Of a DNA stretch of 64,000 nt, positions 16,650 through 26,169 are shown piece by piece. The position numbers and the translations under genes were made by a program. The stretch's first letter is position 1, and the number at the start of each line of letters is the position of its first letter. The notes below the pieces were generated by a model, which saw only the letters and a program-made list of their open reading frames with translations, made no database searches and was not told the DNA's origin. This DNA comes from CAYYUA01 sp964542585 (GTDB lineage: Bacteria; Bacteroidota; Bacteroidia; CAILMK01; CAYYUA01), in the NCBI GenBank assembly GCA_964542585.1, contig CAZIUI010000009.1, positions 1-64,000 on the forward strand. The letters are read 5' to 3'.

Positions 16650-17949
16650 ATGGCGACTACTTAAAAGTGTTGGCCTGGTATGGCTGATCCTTTTGATGGT
16701 GCAGTCGGTCAAAGGGCAGGATGTGCTGCGCCATGCTCAACACTTGGTTGATACCCTCTGTGATCCGGTCATGCATGGACGGGGGTATGTGAATAAGGGC
16801 ACGCAAAAAGCGGCTGATCTTATTATACAGGAATTCCGCGATTACGGTGTTCAGGCTTTACGGTATAAGGGCCAGAAACGGTATGCCCAGCCTTTCCGGT
16901 TTGAAGTCAATGTTTTTCCGGGTGCCATGTCCCTTAAAATCGATGGCCGCAACCTGGAACCCGGTAAGGATTTCATTGTGGACCCGGCTTCAGGGGGTAC
17001 GGCAACGGAAAGATTCATGGGGGCATTGCCTTTAAAACCTCGTTTTTTTGCGGATAATGAGGCTTTTGATTCACTGAAAGATATTGACCTTGGTAACAAA
17101 GCCCTTATTATTGATAAGGATACCTTTAAGCATTACAAAGATAGCGCTAATTACCAAGGCATACGCAACAACAAGCTGGATGCTGGGGCCCTCATATACT
17201 TGCAGTCCGGTGACATAAGCTGGGGGACCAGTACAAGTGCCTTATCTTACCCTGTTTTAAAGGTTAAACATTCAGCAGCTCCGGATAATCCTCAGATGGT
17301 TCAGGTAAATGTCGATCAAAAATACCGGACTTTTCAGCAAACGCAGAATGTTATCGGATACATTGAAGGGAAAAGCAAGCCCGATGAGTACTTGGTATTT
17401 TCAGCTCACTATGATCACTTAGGAAGGATGGGAGAAGACACCTACTTTCCGGGAGCCAACGACAATGCCAGTGGAGTAGCCATGATGCTAAGCTTGGCAC
17501 GCTACTTTTCACGACCCGGCAACCAACCCGAGCGATCAATTGCCTTCATGGCTTTTACAGGGGAAGAGGCTGGCCTTTTGGGGTCACGGCATTACACCCA
17601 GAATCCCTTTTTCCCGCTGGATAAAATTAAATTCTTACTTAACCTCGACCTTTTTGGGTCAGGGGAAAAAGGTATGATGGCTGTTAACGGTCGGGTCCAC
17701 GGGCGTGCCTTCAAGCGCTTAAAGCAAATGAATAAACAATACAATTACTTGCCTACCGTAAAAGCAAGGGGGAAGGCGGCTAATAGCGATCATTACTTTT
17801 TTTCACAAAAAGGCGTTCCAGCTTTTTTCTGTTATCTAATGGCTGATTATCCCCATTACCATGATCCACAAGATAAAGCCGGTAACCTGCCCTATACCAA
17901 TTTTCGTCAAGCTTTCAGGCTTTTGGTAAAATATGCTAAGAGCTTCTGA
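16633..17949 (+). CDS. M28 family metallopeptidase, exported
   Basis: A secreted zinc aminopeptidase-like protein of about 438 residues with an N-terminal signal (VWLILLMVQSVKGQ). Zinc and catalytic residues appear in order: HYDHLG, GANDNASG, FTGEEAGLLGS, NLDLFG and YHDPQDKAG. The region between residues about 90 and 220 is likely the PA-like insertion. In-frame starts exist at TTG 16615, ATG 16624 and ATG 16633; the last best fits a signal peptide, and all overlap purS. No T9SS sorting domain is seen at the C-terminus. Location is therefore periplasmic or surface by inference. Confidence 0.92.
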   Translation: MWRKPEWRLLKSVGLVWLILLMVQSVKGQDVLRHAQHLVDTLCDPVMHGRGYVNKGTQKAADLIIQEFRDYGVQALRYKGQKRYAQPFRFEVNVFPGAMSLKIDGRNLEPGKDFIVDPASGGTATERFMGALPLKPRFFADNEAFDSLKDIDLGNKALIIDKDTFKHYKDSANYQGIRNNKLDAGALIYLQSGDISWGTSTSALSYPVLKVKHSAAPDNPQMVQVNVDQKYRTFQQTQNVIGYIEGKSKPDEYLVFSAHYDHLGRMGEDTYFPGANDNASGVAMMLSLARYFSRPGNQPERSIAFMAFTGEEAGLLGSRHYTQNPFFPLDKIKFLLNLDLFGSGEKGMMAVNGRVHGRAFKRLKQMNKQYNYLPTVKARGKAANSDHYFFSQKGVPAFFCYLMADYPHYHDPQDKAGNLPYTNFRQAFRLLVKYAKSF

Positions 17950-18010
17950 ACAGATGCTATGAATTTTACTTTTACCTTAAATAAATGTCTAAACTAAAAA
18001 CCGTTGTTTT

Positions 18011-18253
18011 ATGAGTGACTGGAAAGAAGAAGATAACAAGCTAAAGAAAACGTTCAAGTTCAACAACTTTGTAGAAGCCTGGGGCTTCATGAGCAGCGCT
18101 GCTATAGAAGCGGAGAAAATGCAACATCACCCGGAATGGAAGAATGTTTACAACACCGTTCATGTAGAGCTGACTACTCATGACGAGGGTGGCGTTGTTA
18201 CAGACAAGGATCGGAAGCTCGCTGAAAAGATGGATGCGCACGCAGGGCAATGA
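18011..18253 (+). CDS. 4a-hydroxytetrahydrobiopterin dehydratase
   Basis: An 80-residue pterin-4a-carbinolamine dehydratase (PCD/DCoH family). The family signature H-H-P-x-W with following V-x(2)-T-V-x-V and a later aspartate (DKDRKLAEKMD) is intact. The usual role is recycling of pterin cofactor after phenylalanine hydroxylase, although many bacteria have PCD without that enzyme. The hydroxylase gene is not in the window. The gene ends in a strong bidirectional terminator at 18285. Confidence 0.93.
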   Translation: MSDWKEEDNKLKKTFKFNNFVEAWGFMSSAAIEAEKMQHHPEWKNVYNTVHVELTTHDEGGVVTDKDRKLAEKMDAHAGQ

Positions 18254-18284
18254 TCAATGTCACTGCAATTTTTCTCTTTATTTG

Positions 18285-18322
18285 AAAAAAGGGATGCCTT
18301 ATTTTACAGCATCCCTTTTTTT
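18285..18322. terminator. Bidirectional intrinsic terminator
   Basis: 13-bp perfect stem with A-run, GGGATGC, an 11-base loop, GCATCCC and T-run. U-tracts are available on both strands; it separates the pterin dehydratase from the M16 peptidase gene. Confidence 0.9.
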
Positions 18323-18347
18323 AACACCTAATAGTACCCAGATTTAG

Positions 18348-19598
18348 ATGGCAACCCCCAAACCGGAAGTTTATTGCCTAGGGAATGGTATGCGGGTTAT
18401 TCATCAGCGTTTGCCCTATTCCCGGATGGTCCATTGTGGTGTTCTGGTAAATGCTGGAAGCCGGCATGAAAATGCGGAGGAGAGTGGTGTGGCTCATTTG
18501 CTGGAACACGCAGTGTTTAAGGGAACGAAGCGCCGTAAGCCCTTTCATATTCTAAGCCGGATGGAGAACATTGGCGGTGAGTTGGATGCTTTTACCAGTC
18601 GTGATCGAACAGCTTACACGGCATCAGCACCTAAGCGCTACGCGGAAAGAGCGGTTGAATTGCTTACCGATATGCTTTTTAATCCTACTTTTCCGCAAGC
18701 TGAAGTAAGCAAGGAGCGTCAAGTAATACAAGAAGAACTTGAGACCTATCAGGATAATCCGGAAGAAAGCTTGATTGATGATTTCCACGCCTATCATTAC
18801 GCTGATCATCCATTGGGTTATAACATCCTTGGAACAAAAGCTTCATTACAATCCCTGGAGCCTGATAACCTTCGAGCATTTCACCGGAAATATTACCTAC
18901 CGGAAAATATGGTGGTAGCTTTGGTTGGTAACATAAGCGCTGCCAAAGCAAGACGTCTCACTCAATATTACTTTGAGCCTCTAAAAAATGAAGGCGAAGC
19001 CCCGCATCCGAATGACAGGCAGGTAAGCGTTAGTAAGCCTTTTCAAAAACTCGTACATAAAGACTTCCAGCAAACGTATTGCATTTTGGGGGCTCCGGTT
19101 TATGGCCGTAGTAGTGCATATTATTATACCATGCACGTCCTGAATGCCTTATTAGGGGGCTCTGATATGAGTGCCCGGTTAAATTTAAGACTCCGGGAAC
19201 AGTATGGTTATGTTTATCAAGTGGATACCGCTTATGTTCCCTATGCCGATGCTGGTCTTTTTACCATCGATTTTTCAACTGATTGGCAACACTACGAGCG
19301 ATGTGCCCAATTAATCAATAAAGAACTAAAGCAGATTGGCCAACAAGTACCGGGTAAAATCCAGCTCAACAGGGCCAAACGCCAACTTTTAGGGCAAGCG
19401 TCCATGCAGGAAGAAAATCCCGTTAGTCTTATGATGGCCCATCAGTTTTGGTTGATGAATTATGATCAATTATACAGCTACCACGATTTTGTACAGCAGG
19501 TAAACCAGGTTTCTGCTAAGGAACTCTGCGATTTGGCAGAGTCGTATTTAGCACCAGAAAACTTTAGTTGCCTAACTTACAAGCCTTCCAGCAACTGA
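18348..19598 (+). CDS. M16 family (pitrilysin-like) zinc peptidase
   Basis: A 416-residue protein of half-size M16B type. The inverted zinc motif HLLEH (about residues 48-52) and the downstream glutamate (ERQVIQEELETYQD) are present, so it appears to be the active subunit. C-terminal half carries the second, inactive M16 domain with LNALLGGSDMSARLNLRLREQ. No signal peptide is visible, which suggests a cytoplasmic enzyme. It precedes an O-methyltransferase gene by 57 bp. Confidence 0.94.
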   Translation: MATPKPEVYCLGNGMRVIHQRLPYSRMVHCGVLVNAGSRHENAEESGVAHLLEHAVFKGTKRRKPFHILSRMENIGGELDAFTSRDRTAYTASAPKRYAERAVELLTDMLFNPTFPQAEVSKERQVIQEELETYQDNPEESLIDDFHAYHYADHPLGYNILGTKASLQSLEPDNLRAFHRKYYLPENMVVALVGNISAAKARRLTQYYFEPLKNEGEAPHPNDRQVSVSKPFQKLVHKDFQQTYCILGAPVYGRSSAYYYTMHVLNALLGGSDMSARLNLRLREQYGYVYQVDTAYVPYADAGLFTIDFSTDWQHYERCAQLINKELKQIGQQVPGKIQLNRAKRQLLGQASMQEENPVSLMMAHQFWLMNYDQLYSYHDFVQQVNQVSAKELCDLAESYLAPENFSCLTYKPSSN

Positions 19599-19655
19599 AA
19601 ATCGTTTTATTGGCGATAAGCTTTTTAAATTAGAACCGAGATTTAAAGTTAGTTT

Positions 19656-20297
19656 ATGGGTTTGCAAATCGAGGGTCTTGGTGATTACATTGAGGCCCAT
19701 ACGACTCCTGAAGATGAAGTGCGGTATGAGCTGAACCGCACCACTAATCTTAAAGTATCCAAACCCCAAATGCTGTCCGGCCATGTCCAAGGTGAAGTGT
19801 TGAGGCTTTTAAGTTTGATGTACGGCCCAAATCGGATACTGGAGATCGGTACTTACACGGGCTATGCCACCATGTGCCTTGCTGCCGGACTCCCGGAAGA
19901 TGGGCTCATTCACACCATTGATAAGGATGAAGAATTAAGCCCTTACATGAGTTATCATTGGGAAAAAGCCGGACTATCCAAGTGGATAAAGTGGCACCAA
20001 GGGGATGCCCAAAACGTCATACCTTCTCTGAATGAAACTTTTGACCTGGTTTTTATCGATGCCGATAAACAGAACTATGGCGTTTATTACGAGCAGGTAT
20101 TTGATAAAGTGCCTGAGAACGGCATTATGATCGCAGACAATGTGTTGTACGGTGGGCAAGTGCTACAAGGACAACCCTCAACCAATGCCTCAGCCATTCA
20201 GGATTTTAATGATAAGGTTCAGGCTGATGAACGCGTAGAGAACACCATTCTTTCGGTTAGAGATGGTTTAATGTTAATCAGGAAAGTTAGCCCTTGA
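19656..20297 (+). CDS. SAM-dependent O-methyltransferase (catechol-type)
   Basis: A 213-residue class I methyltransferase of the OMT3/CCoAOMT-like group. SAM motif I is ILEIGTYTGYAT, motif II IHTIDKDEEL, and metal-binding region FDLVFIDADKQNY with later DNVLYGG. These positions correspond to the divalent metal and SAM sites of small bacterial O-methyltransferases. The natural acceptor is unknown. It is 12 bp upstream of the LysM lipoprotein gene and probably cotranscribed with it. Confidence 0.93.
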   Translation: MGLQIEGLGDYIEAHTTPEDEVRYELNRTTNLKVSKPQMLSGHVQGEVLRLLSLMYGPNRILEIGTYTGYATMCLAAGLPEDGLIHTIDKDEELSPYMSYHWEKAGLSKWIKWHQGDAQNVIPSLNETFDLVFIDADKQNYGVYYEQVFDKVPENGIMIADNVLYGGQVLQGQPSTNASAIQDFNDKVQADERVENTILSVRDGLMLIRKVSP

Positions 20298-20309
20298 TCA
20301 ACAGGCATT

Positions 20310-22409
20310 ATGTCTTTTATGAATAATTGGCGTGTATTAAGTTGTGGGGTACGGCCCCGCAAAATTTTTATAAAAATAAGCTGCTTCGCTCTAAGCGGCT
20401 TATTGTTGCAGGCTTGTGGTAGCAGTGATGATGCCCAGCAAGCTGAGGCACCCACAGATTATCCTGATTATCAGGTACCTGAAGAGGCTACTAACGTCCC
20501 TGATGATGTGGAACCCTATACGCCTAAATGGTATGTAGAGCGTTACAAAGTGTTCGCCATCAAAGAGATGAAACGAACAGGCATTCCAGCGAGTATTACA
20601 CTGGCCCAGGGGATGCTGGAATCAAGCTATGGCAAAAGTAAACTGGCAAAAGAGGGCAAGAACCATTTTGGTATTAAATGTCACCGTGGGAACTGGGGTG
20701 GTGGTGAAATGTACCTCGCCGATGACCGACCGGATGAATGCTTCCGCACTTATGAGTCGGTTTTACACTCCTACAAGGATCACTCTGAGTTCTTAAGAAA
20801 GGGGAGCCGGTATGAAGGATTGTTTGAGCTAAAACCCAACAACTATGCAGACTGGGCAGAGGGGCTCAAAGAAGCTGGCTATGCCACGAATCCCCGTTAT
20901 GATGACATCCTGATAAAACTTATCAAAAAGCATAACCTTCACTATTTTGACCAGTATCACAACAAACCTTTTAAAGGTGGTAAGCTAGTCGAGCAAAGAT
21001 CTACGCAGGATCAAAAAGCTACAGCAAAAGTCAATGGGCTAGAGGCTTACAAGCCTGAAGCTCAGCAATCCCTGAAGGCCATAGCTCAGCAAACGGGAGT
21101 TGCCATTCGTAAACTTAAGGAATACAATGATTTTCATGACCCTTATGCCACGGTTCAGAAAGGTATCCCCATTTACCTGTCGCCTAAAAATCAAAAGCCG
21201 GCTAAATCATACCATGTGGTTGAGGAAAAGGAGTCTTTATGGGAAATATCCCAGAAATATGGGGTTCAGTTGAAAAAATTATACAAACGAAACCGCCTGG
21301 ATGCTCCAAACCAGCCGCCTGTAGGCAAGCGAGTGTTTTTAAGAAAGGTTCGTTACAGCCAATTACCCGAACGTGAGGAATCGCTGGTAAAACCTGAAAA
21401 GGACAAAGCGGTCGCTGACAAAAGTGGCATTCGAAATTCATCCGGGGAGTTACCGCGCTTTCATGGTGTGCAAGAAGGAGAAACCATGAATCATATTGCT
21501 GAATTATATGATATCCCTTTACCCAAATTATACAAGCTCAATCGCCTTGAAAAAGGCCAGCAACCGGCTGTGGGTGCTAAAATTCACCTTAAGGAAACAC
21601 GCTATGTTAAACCGGCCACCCGCAAAACTGAAAATAACCAGCAATCAGCGGATAAAACAAAAGCTAAAAGCAATGAAAACCAAACACCAGGTAAACCCAA
21701 GGAAAAGGACGATACGGCGAACCAGGCCTTGAAACAGCAGCAAAAAGAGCAATCCTTTGAAGCCGCAGATAACCATCAGGCGCAGAAAAGTAGCAGTGCT
21801 AAAAAACCTGATGAAACCAATAAAGAAGGGCAAAAAACACAAAGTGAGCAGGATAAAGCTGCTGGGCCGGCCAATCGTAAAGATGTCCACATTGTTCAGG
21901 ATGGGGAAACTTTATTCGGTATAGCCCGGCAATATAGCGTAACGGTAGATGAGCTCAAAAAGTGGAACAACCTTCAAAAATCTGCTATCCACCTAGGGCA
22001 AGCGTTAAGCTTAAAACCTCCTGAAAAGGAATCGGAAAAACAGGAGCAAAAAGGGTCTAAGTCTGAAGCGTTACCGGTCTACCATACTGTAAAAAAAGGG
22101 GAGACGCTTTTTGGGATTGCCCAGCAGTACAACCTTTCTACCAAGCAGTTAAAAAAGCGAAACAAACTCTCCTCAGATCAACTGGATTTGGGTCAAAAGA
22201 TACGGATTAGGCCTAAAGAAAACAATAACCAGCAAGCAGTAAAACCCCGTAGCAAGAAAGGTAATAAGAAAAAAACTCATACCGTGCAAAGCGGGGAGAC
22301 GTTGTTTGGAATTGCACAGTCGCATGATGTAACTATAAAGGCCCTGAAAAAGGCCAATGACCTGAAAAAAAACCGCATTCAGAAAGGACAGGAACTGATT
22401 ATTCCCTAA
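20310..22409 (+). CDS. Glucosaminidase/LysM peptidoglycan hydrolase lipoprotein
   Basis: A 699-residue lipoprotein: signal with LLQAC lipobox (Cys36), then a FlgJ-like glucosaminidase domain at about 72-215 (ITLAQGMLESSYGKS, NHFGIKCHRG, YADWAEGLKEAGYATNPRY). It is followed by six LysM-like units, the last three being the best conserved (GETLFGIA in each). A Lys/Gln/Glu-rich linker (about 430-520) separates LysM 3 and 4. The enzyme would cut the glycan chain between GlcNAc and MurNAc. A lipid anchor plus LysM suggests attachment at the inner face of the outer membrane. It is 12 bp from the methyltransferase gene. Confidence 0.92.
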   Translation: MSFMNNWRVLSCGVRPRKIFIKISCFALSGLLLQACGSSDDAQQAEAPTDYPDYQVPEEATNVPDDVEPYTPKWYVERYKVFAIKEMKRTGIPASITLAQGMLESSYGKSKLAKEGKNHFGIKCHRGNWGGGEMYLADDRPDECFRTYESVLHSYKDHSEFLRKGSRYEGLFELKPNNYADWAEGLKEAGYATNPRYDDILIKLIKKHNLHYFDQYHNKPFKGGKLVEQRSTQDQKATAKVNGLEAYKPEAQQSLKAIAQQTGVAIRKLKEYNDFHDPYATVQKGIPIYLSPKNQKPAKSYHVVEEKESLWEISQKYGVQLKKLYKRNRLDAPNQPPVGKRVFLRKVRYSQLPEREESLVKPEKDKAVADKSGIRNSSGELPRFHGVQEGETMNHIAELYDIPLPKLYKLNRLEKGQQPAVGAKIHLKETRYVKPATRKTENNQQSADKTKAKSNENQTPGKPKEKDDTANQALKQQQKEQSFEAADNHQAQKSSSAKKPDETNKEGQKTQSEQDKAAGPANRKDVHIVQDGETLFGIARQYSVTVDELKKWNNLQKSAIHLGQALSLKPPEKESEKQEQKGSKSEALPVYHTVKKGETLFGIAQQYNLSTKQLKKRNKLSSDQLDLGQKIRIRPKENNNQQAVKPRSKKGNKKKTHTVQSGETLFGIAQSHDVTIKALKKANDLKKNRIQKGQELIIP

Positions 22410-22442
22410 GTGGTTTTTCCTAACACCTTAAAAATCTTTTCA

Positions 22443-24473
22443 ATGGTAGGTACCGGTATCGGTTGCAGGGCTGGAAGGTTAATTCCCTTAATTTCCCTAG
22501 CTTTTGTAGTATTCTTTGCAGTGCCTATCCAAAGCTCTGGCCAGGAATCAGCTGACCCTGCTGGCCAAGTCCTCAGTCAACAGAAAGCTGTTACTGGTGC
22601 ATATCTCAAAAAGCAGGTCAATCGCATTGAGGAATATCAGTATGACGTTACTTATCACCGGCTGGATTTACGGTTAATGCCTGCTCAAGATACCCTCAAA
22701 GGGCAAGTTCATACGCGCTTTAAGGCGACCAGCAATAATGTGCGCACTATCAATTTTGATTTTGATGATCAGCTTCATGTGGATAGCATTGTTAAAAGCG
22801 GTCAGCAATTAAACTACCAAGTGAAAAATGGAGACCGGTTACGTGTTGATCTCGATCAACCCCTTGATAAAGGTGATCAGGATTCATTGACCATAGGGTA
22901 TCACCGGGAACGAGAAGCTGGTGTTACCATGGGGTATTATCAATCCACCCACAATAATATGCCCGCTTTGTGGACCCTGTCACAGCCTTATTCTGCAAAA
23001 AATTGGTGGCCCTGCAAGCAAAGCCTTAGTGATAAGGCTGACTCCATTGATATCCATGCCACTACTGACTCGGTTTATCAGGTGGCAAGCAATGGCGAAA
23101 TGGTCAATAAAACAAATGATGGTCAATTCGTCACCTATCACTGGCGGCATGATTATCCGATAGCAACCTACCTGGTGGCTGTAGCTGTCACTAATTACAA
23201 GCGATCTGTCTCCTTTATTTCCACTAAGGAGCGTGACAGCATGTCTTTGGTTAATTATGTTTATCCAGAGACGGAAAAGCAGGACCTGGAAGATTTAAAG
23301 TTTGCGAATAAAGTGTTACCTTATTTTGAAGAAAAGTTAGGCCCTTATCCCTTTTCCGGGGAACAGTACGGACACGTAAAAACCCCTATGGCCGGTGCTA
23401 TGGAGCACCAGAGCATGAGTTTTATGGGAGACCTGGGCAAATCATTTATTGCCCACGAGCTGGCTCACCAATGGTTTGGTAACAAAATTACTTGCGGAAC
23501 CTGGCGGGATATTTGGTTAAACGAGGGCTTTGCCACCTACTTTGAGGGGCTGGCTCTCCGCCGATTTGAAGGGGAACAAGCCTGGAACGGTTTTAAAAAT
23601 TCCCTCCTTAGGGCCGTTAAAAATCAGGATGGCGGAAGTTTATACACCCCTAAAAATCCGGACTCCAGGCGTATCTTCAAATATAGCTTGTCTTATGCAA
23701 AAGGGGCTTTTGTTTTGCGAACGTTACGCTTGCAAATGGGTGATTCGGCCTTTTGGATGGGAGTTCGTCAATATTTGCAGGATTCATCCCTGGCCTTCCA
23801 GTTCGCCACCACGGAAGATTTCCGGAGGCATATGGCTAATGCCTCAGGTGACTCCTTAAAAACCTTCTTTGATGATTGGGTTTACCAAAGCGGGTACCCC
23901 TTCTACTTGGTCACATGGGCTAATAAGCCTGGGAATACCTTGGCTCTTAAAGTCAACCAGTCGCGCTCTTATGGTTCATCAGATCCTTTTAGCTTACAGC
24001 GTGTTCCTTTCAAACTGGAAGGGAAGCAAGGCAAGGATACAATGGTATATCTCCCTGTTAAGGAATCCAAAGAACAGTTTAAACTTCAAGAACTACCCTT
24101 TCAGACCGTTCAGAATATCACCGTAGATCCCAAAAACCAGCTGGTAAGTGGCAGTACTGTAAATAAAGACCCATCGCTTAATGTTGATACGGATGGCCAG
24201 AGCTCATCTTTTGAAATAACCATTAAACCGAATCCTTTTACAGCGCAAACAAAAATTATAATTGGGACTGATGATCAGCCGGAAGTCAGGCTTTACACCA
24301 TGAGCGGACAGCAGGTGAAATCTTTAACAGCTAACAAGGCTTCCGGTAACAAGCAGTCTGATAAATACCAAATCCGTTTAACAGGTAGCGGGTTGAGGCC
24401 CGGTTACTACCTGCTTCAGGTAAAAACAGGCAACAAGCACGCAATCCGTAAACTTATCATTCAGAACCAATAG
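22443..24473 (+). CDS. Secreted M1 aminopeptidase with T9SS type A sorting domain
   Basis: A protein of about 676 residues with signal peptide (LIPLISLAFVVFFA). The zinc motif HELAH with the downstream NEGFA glutamate, the exopeptidase loop GAMEH and a catalytic Tyr region (SYAKGAFVL) identify family M1. The C-terminal 85 residues match the T9SS type A sorting domain: IKPNPF, then VRLYTMSGQQV, then LRPGYYLLQV and KLIIQ. The protein should be exported by the T9SS encoded at the right of this window. GTG at 22410 is an alternative start just after the LysM stop; ATG 22443 is preferred. The 3' end overlaps the GNAT gene by 17 bp on the opposite strand. Confidence 0.93.
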   Translation: MVGTGIGCRAGRLIPLISLAFVVFFAVPIQSSGQESADPAGQVLSQQKAVTGAYLKKQVNRIEEYQYDVTYHRLDLRLMPAQDTLKGQVHTRFKATSNNVRTINFDFDDQLHVDSIVKSGQQLNYQVKNGDRLRVDLDQPLDKGDQDSLTIGYHREREAGVTMGYYQSTHNNMPALWTLSQPYSAKNWWPCKQSLSDKADSIDIHATTDSVYQVASNGEMVNKTNDGQFVTYHWRHDYPIATYLVAVAVTNYKRSVSFISTKERDSMSLVNYVYPETEKQDLEDLKFANKVLPYFEEKLGPYPFSGEQYGHVKTPMAGAMEHQSMSFMGDLGKSFIAHELAHQWFGNKITCGTWRDIWLNEGFATYFEGLALRRFEGEQAWNGFKNSLLRAVKNQDGGSLYTPKNPDSRRIFKYSLSYAKGAFVLRTLRLQMGDSAFWMGVRQYLQDSSLAFQFATTEDFRRHMANASGDSLKTFFDDWVYQSGYPFYLVTWANKPGNTLALKVNQSRSYGSSDPFSLQRVPFKLEGKQGKDTMVYLPVKESKEQFKLQELPFQTVQNITVDPKNQLVSGSTVNKDPSLNVDTDGQSSSFEITIKPNPFTAQTKIIIGTDDQPEVRLYTMSGQQVKSLTANKASGNKQSDKYQIRLTGSGLRPGYYLLQVKTGNKHAIRKLIIQNQ

Positions 24474-24933
24474 CTTTACTAGTAAGGGTTTTAGTCATCC
24501 GGTAGTGAGGAATACCGGTTTTCATGAAGGAGCCTGATGAGGTGTGATAACCTGCGTTCTTGTAAAAATGAATAGCCGTTTTTCGGGCATCCAAAAAAAT
24601 GTATTTATAACCCCTTTCTAGGACTATATGCTCGGCTTTTTTTAACAGCTCCCGACCGATGCCTTTTCCTTGATAAGGCGGGGCAATAGCCATTTGCCGC
24701 ATTTGAATGTGTTCATTAGCTAATGGAGATAAAGTAACCACTCCGAGTAAGTGGGCTTGCTCCAGCGCTCCGAGGTGCCAGTCTTTAGGATCTGTCCGTG
24801 TTTGATCAAACTCCAGACTTAGACCAAGGGGCGTTCTTAAGACTTTTTGACGCAGATCGATTAGCGCTTTGTAGAATAAGCTACTAAAGGAAATCAATTG
24901 GTACCGAAAGCCCTTCATTTTATAACGTTTCAC
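24457..24933 (-). CDS. GNAT family N-acetyltransferase
   Basis: A 158-residue acetyl-CoA-dependent acyltransferase of GNAT type. The acetyl-CoA pyrophosphate loop is clear (QGKGIGRELLKKAE), followed by the FLDARKTAIHFYKNAGY strand-helix. N-terminal beta strands include LLGVVTLSP and MRQMAIAPPYQ. Substrate unknown. It overlaps the upstream pseudouridine synthase gene by 14 bp and so forms an operon with it; the 3' end overlaps the convergent M1 gene. Confidence 0.9.
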   Translation of the reverse strand: MKRYKMKGFRYQLISFSSLFYKALIDLRQKVLRTPLGLSLEFDQTRTDPKDWHLGALEQAHLLGVVTLSPLANEHIQMRQMAIAPPYQGKGIGRELLKKAEHIVLERGYKYIFLDARKTAIHFYKNAGYHTSSGSFMKTGIPHYRMTKTLTSKAIGSE

Positions 24934-25573
24934 TTACGTGATGACATTCTCCAAACAAGTGGTACACTAGCCATGCTTTGCTAACTTCCATAACCCTTCC
25001 ATGAGGTAGGGTATCAAAGTCCAACCATAGCCCGCCAATACGCATCCGGATAAGGCGAAGGGTTGGTAAACCTGCCATTGCAGTCATTTTCCGAGCCTGG
25101 CGATATTTGCCTTCCGTTAAAATAAGCTTAATCCAAGGAATAGGATAGGGGCCACGCGCATTAATAGGCTTATTACGGGGCGGGAGCGTTGGTTGAGGAT
25201 CTAACAAAGCGGCTCTTGTTGGGCGAGGCTGGTAAGTGGTACCTTCTATTTGTATAGCCGGCCCGTCTTCTAATGCTTTAAGCGCATCGGATGTAGGAGC
25301 ACCATGAACCTGGATCCAGTACTCACGTTCATGCTCCTCTTGTGGTTTTAATAGCCGTTGGTGAAGCTGACCGTCATTTGTCAGGAGAAGGAGCCCTTCA
25401 GAATCCTTATCAAGTCTTCCAACAGGGCGAACACTTCTAGGGAAAGGATATAATTCTCCCAGCTTTCTTATTTTCCGATGAGGACTTGAAAACTGGGAGA
25501 TGTAACCATCCGGCTTATTAAGCAGATAATATCGATAGACAGGTTGGGAGGGCTTAGAGGGGTCAATAACCAT
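24920..25573 (-). CDS. rluE: RsuA/RluE-type pseudouridine synthase
   Basis: A 217-residue enzyme of the RsuA/RluB/E/F family. The catalytic segment GRLDKDSEGLLLLTNDG carries the essential Asp; YLLNKPDGYISQFSS and KLILTEGKYRQARKM are the other family motifs. Lack of an N-terminal S4 domain and length fit RluE, which modifies U2457 of 23S rRNA in E. coli. The specific target is inferred from family and not certain. Overlaps GNAT by 14 bp. Confidence 0.85.
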   Translation of the reverse strand: MVIDPSKPSQPVYRYYLLNKPDGYISQFSSPHRKIRKLGELYPFPRSVRPVGRLDKDSEGLLLLTNDGQLHQRLLKPQEEHEREYWIQVHGAPTSDALKALEDGPAIQIEGTTYQPRPTRAALLDPQPTLPPRNKPINARGPYPIPWIKLILTEGKYRQARKMTAMAGLPTLRLIRMRIGGLWLDFDTLPHGRVMEVSKAWLVYHLFGECHHVSETL

Positions 25574-25647
25574 GGGATTAAAATACTTAAAAAGTCTTTC
25601 TTATATCCCATTTTGTATCACATGCAAGCCCTTTACAAAATCAAAAT

Positions 25648-26136
25648 TTATTGGGAAGAGCCAGAACCGTTTTCCGATTTCTGCTTTTGTTCTTCCATTT
25701 TCTTTTTGAGCCGTTTCTTAAGCTTTTCCTTACGACCTTGACCTCCAGAACCTTGTCCCTGGGAACCACCGGGCTTTTGTTGCCGCTGCTGCTGCATTCT
25801 TTGCTTGCGCTTTTTCATCATTTTTTGCTGGAACTGCTGCATTAGTGGCTTAGCCCTTTCCTGTTTAATAAGGGTGTCTTGTCCTTCAATGGCGTCCATT
25901 AAAGCTTGAGCTACCAGTTTTTTGTTAATATCTAGCCCCTGACGCTCAAAATTCCGGTACATGTTCTTCCCTAATACATAACTAACACTATCATTTTTTG
26001 ATCGCAGGCTGTCGGGATTGGTAGTTAACTGCGTGTTTTGAGCACTTGAAGAACTTCCGCCACCTTGGGATTGACACCCTGCAAAAACTAAGGCAGCACA
26101 AACCATTGCAGCTGCTGTTAGGTAAGACCGTTTCAT
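25648..26136 (-). CDS. Lipoprotein with FKBP_N domain but no catalytic PPIase domain
   Basis: A 162-residue lipoprotein (lipobox FAGC, Cys21). Residues about 45-110 match the dimerisation domain FKBP_N of Mip/FkpA-type isomerases (DSVSYVLGKNMYRNFERQG, then ALMDAIEGQ). After the second helix the protein turns into a low-complexity, Gln/Lys/Gly-rich tail to the end, with no FKBP catalytic domain. It is thus not expected to be an isomerase. It may form dimers as a chaperone-like lipoprotein; function unknown. Confidence 0.85.
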   Translation of the reverse strand: MKRSYLTAAAMVCAALVFAGCQSQGGGSSSSAQNTQLTTNPDSLRSKNDSVSYVLGKNMYRNFERQGLDINKKLVAQALMDAIEGQDTLIKQERAKPLMQQFQQKMMKKRKQRMQQQRQQKPGGSQGQGSGGQGRKEKLKKRLKKKMEEQKQKSENGSGSSQ

Positions 26137-26161
26137 ATTTAGTATTTTTAGTTGAAAGGTA

Positions 26162-26169
26162 CAAATCTA
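26162..26169 (-). promoter_or_regulatory. -7 box upstream of the FKBP_N lipoprotein
   Basis: On the minus strand the sequence reads TAGATTTG, a perfect TAnnTTTG box, 25 bases before the start codon. No clear -33 TTG is seen. Confidence 0.45.
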
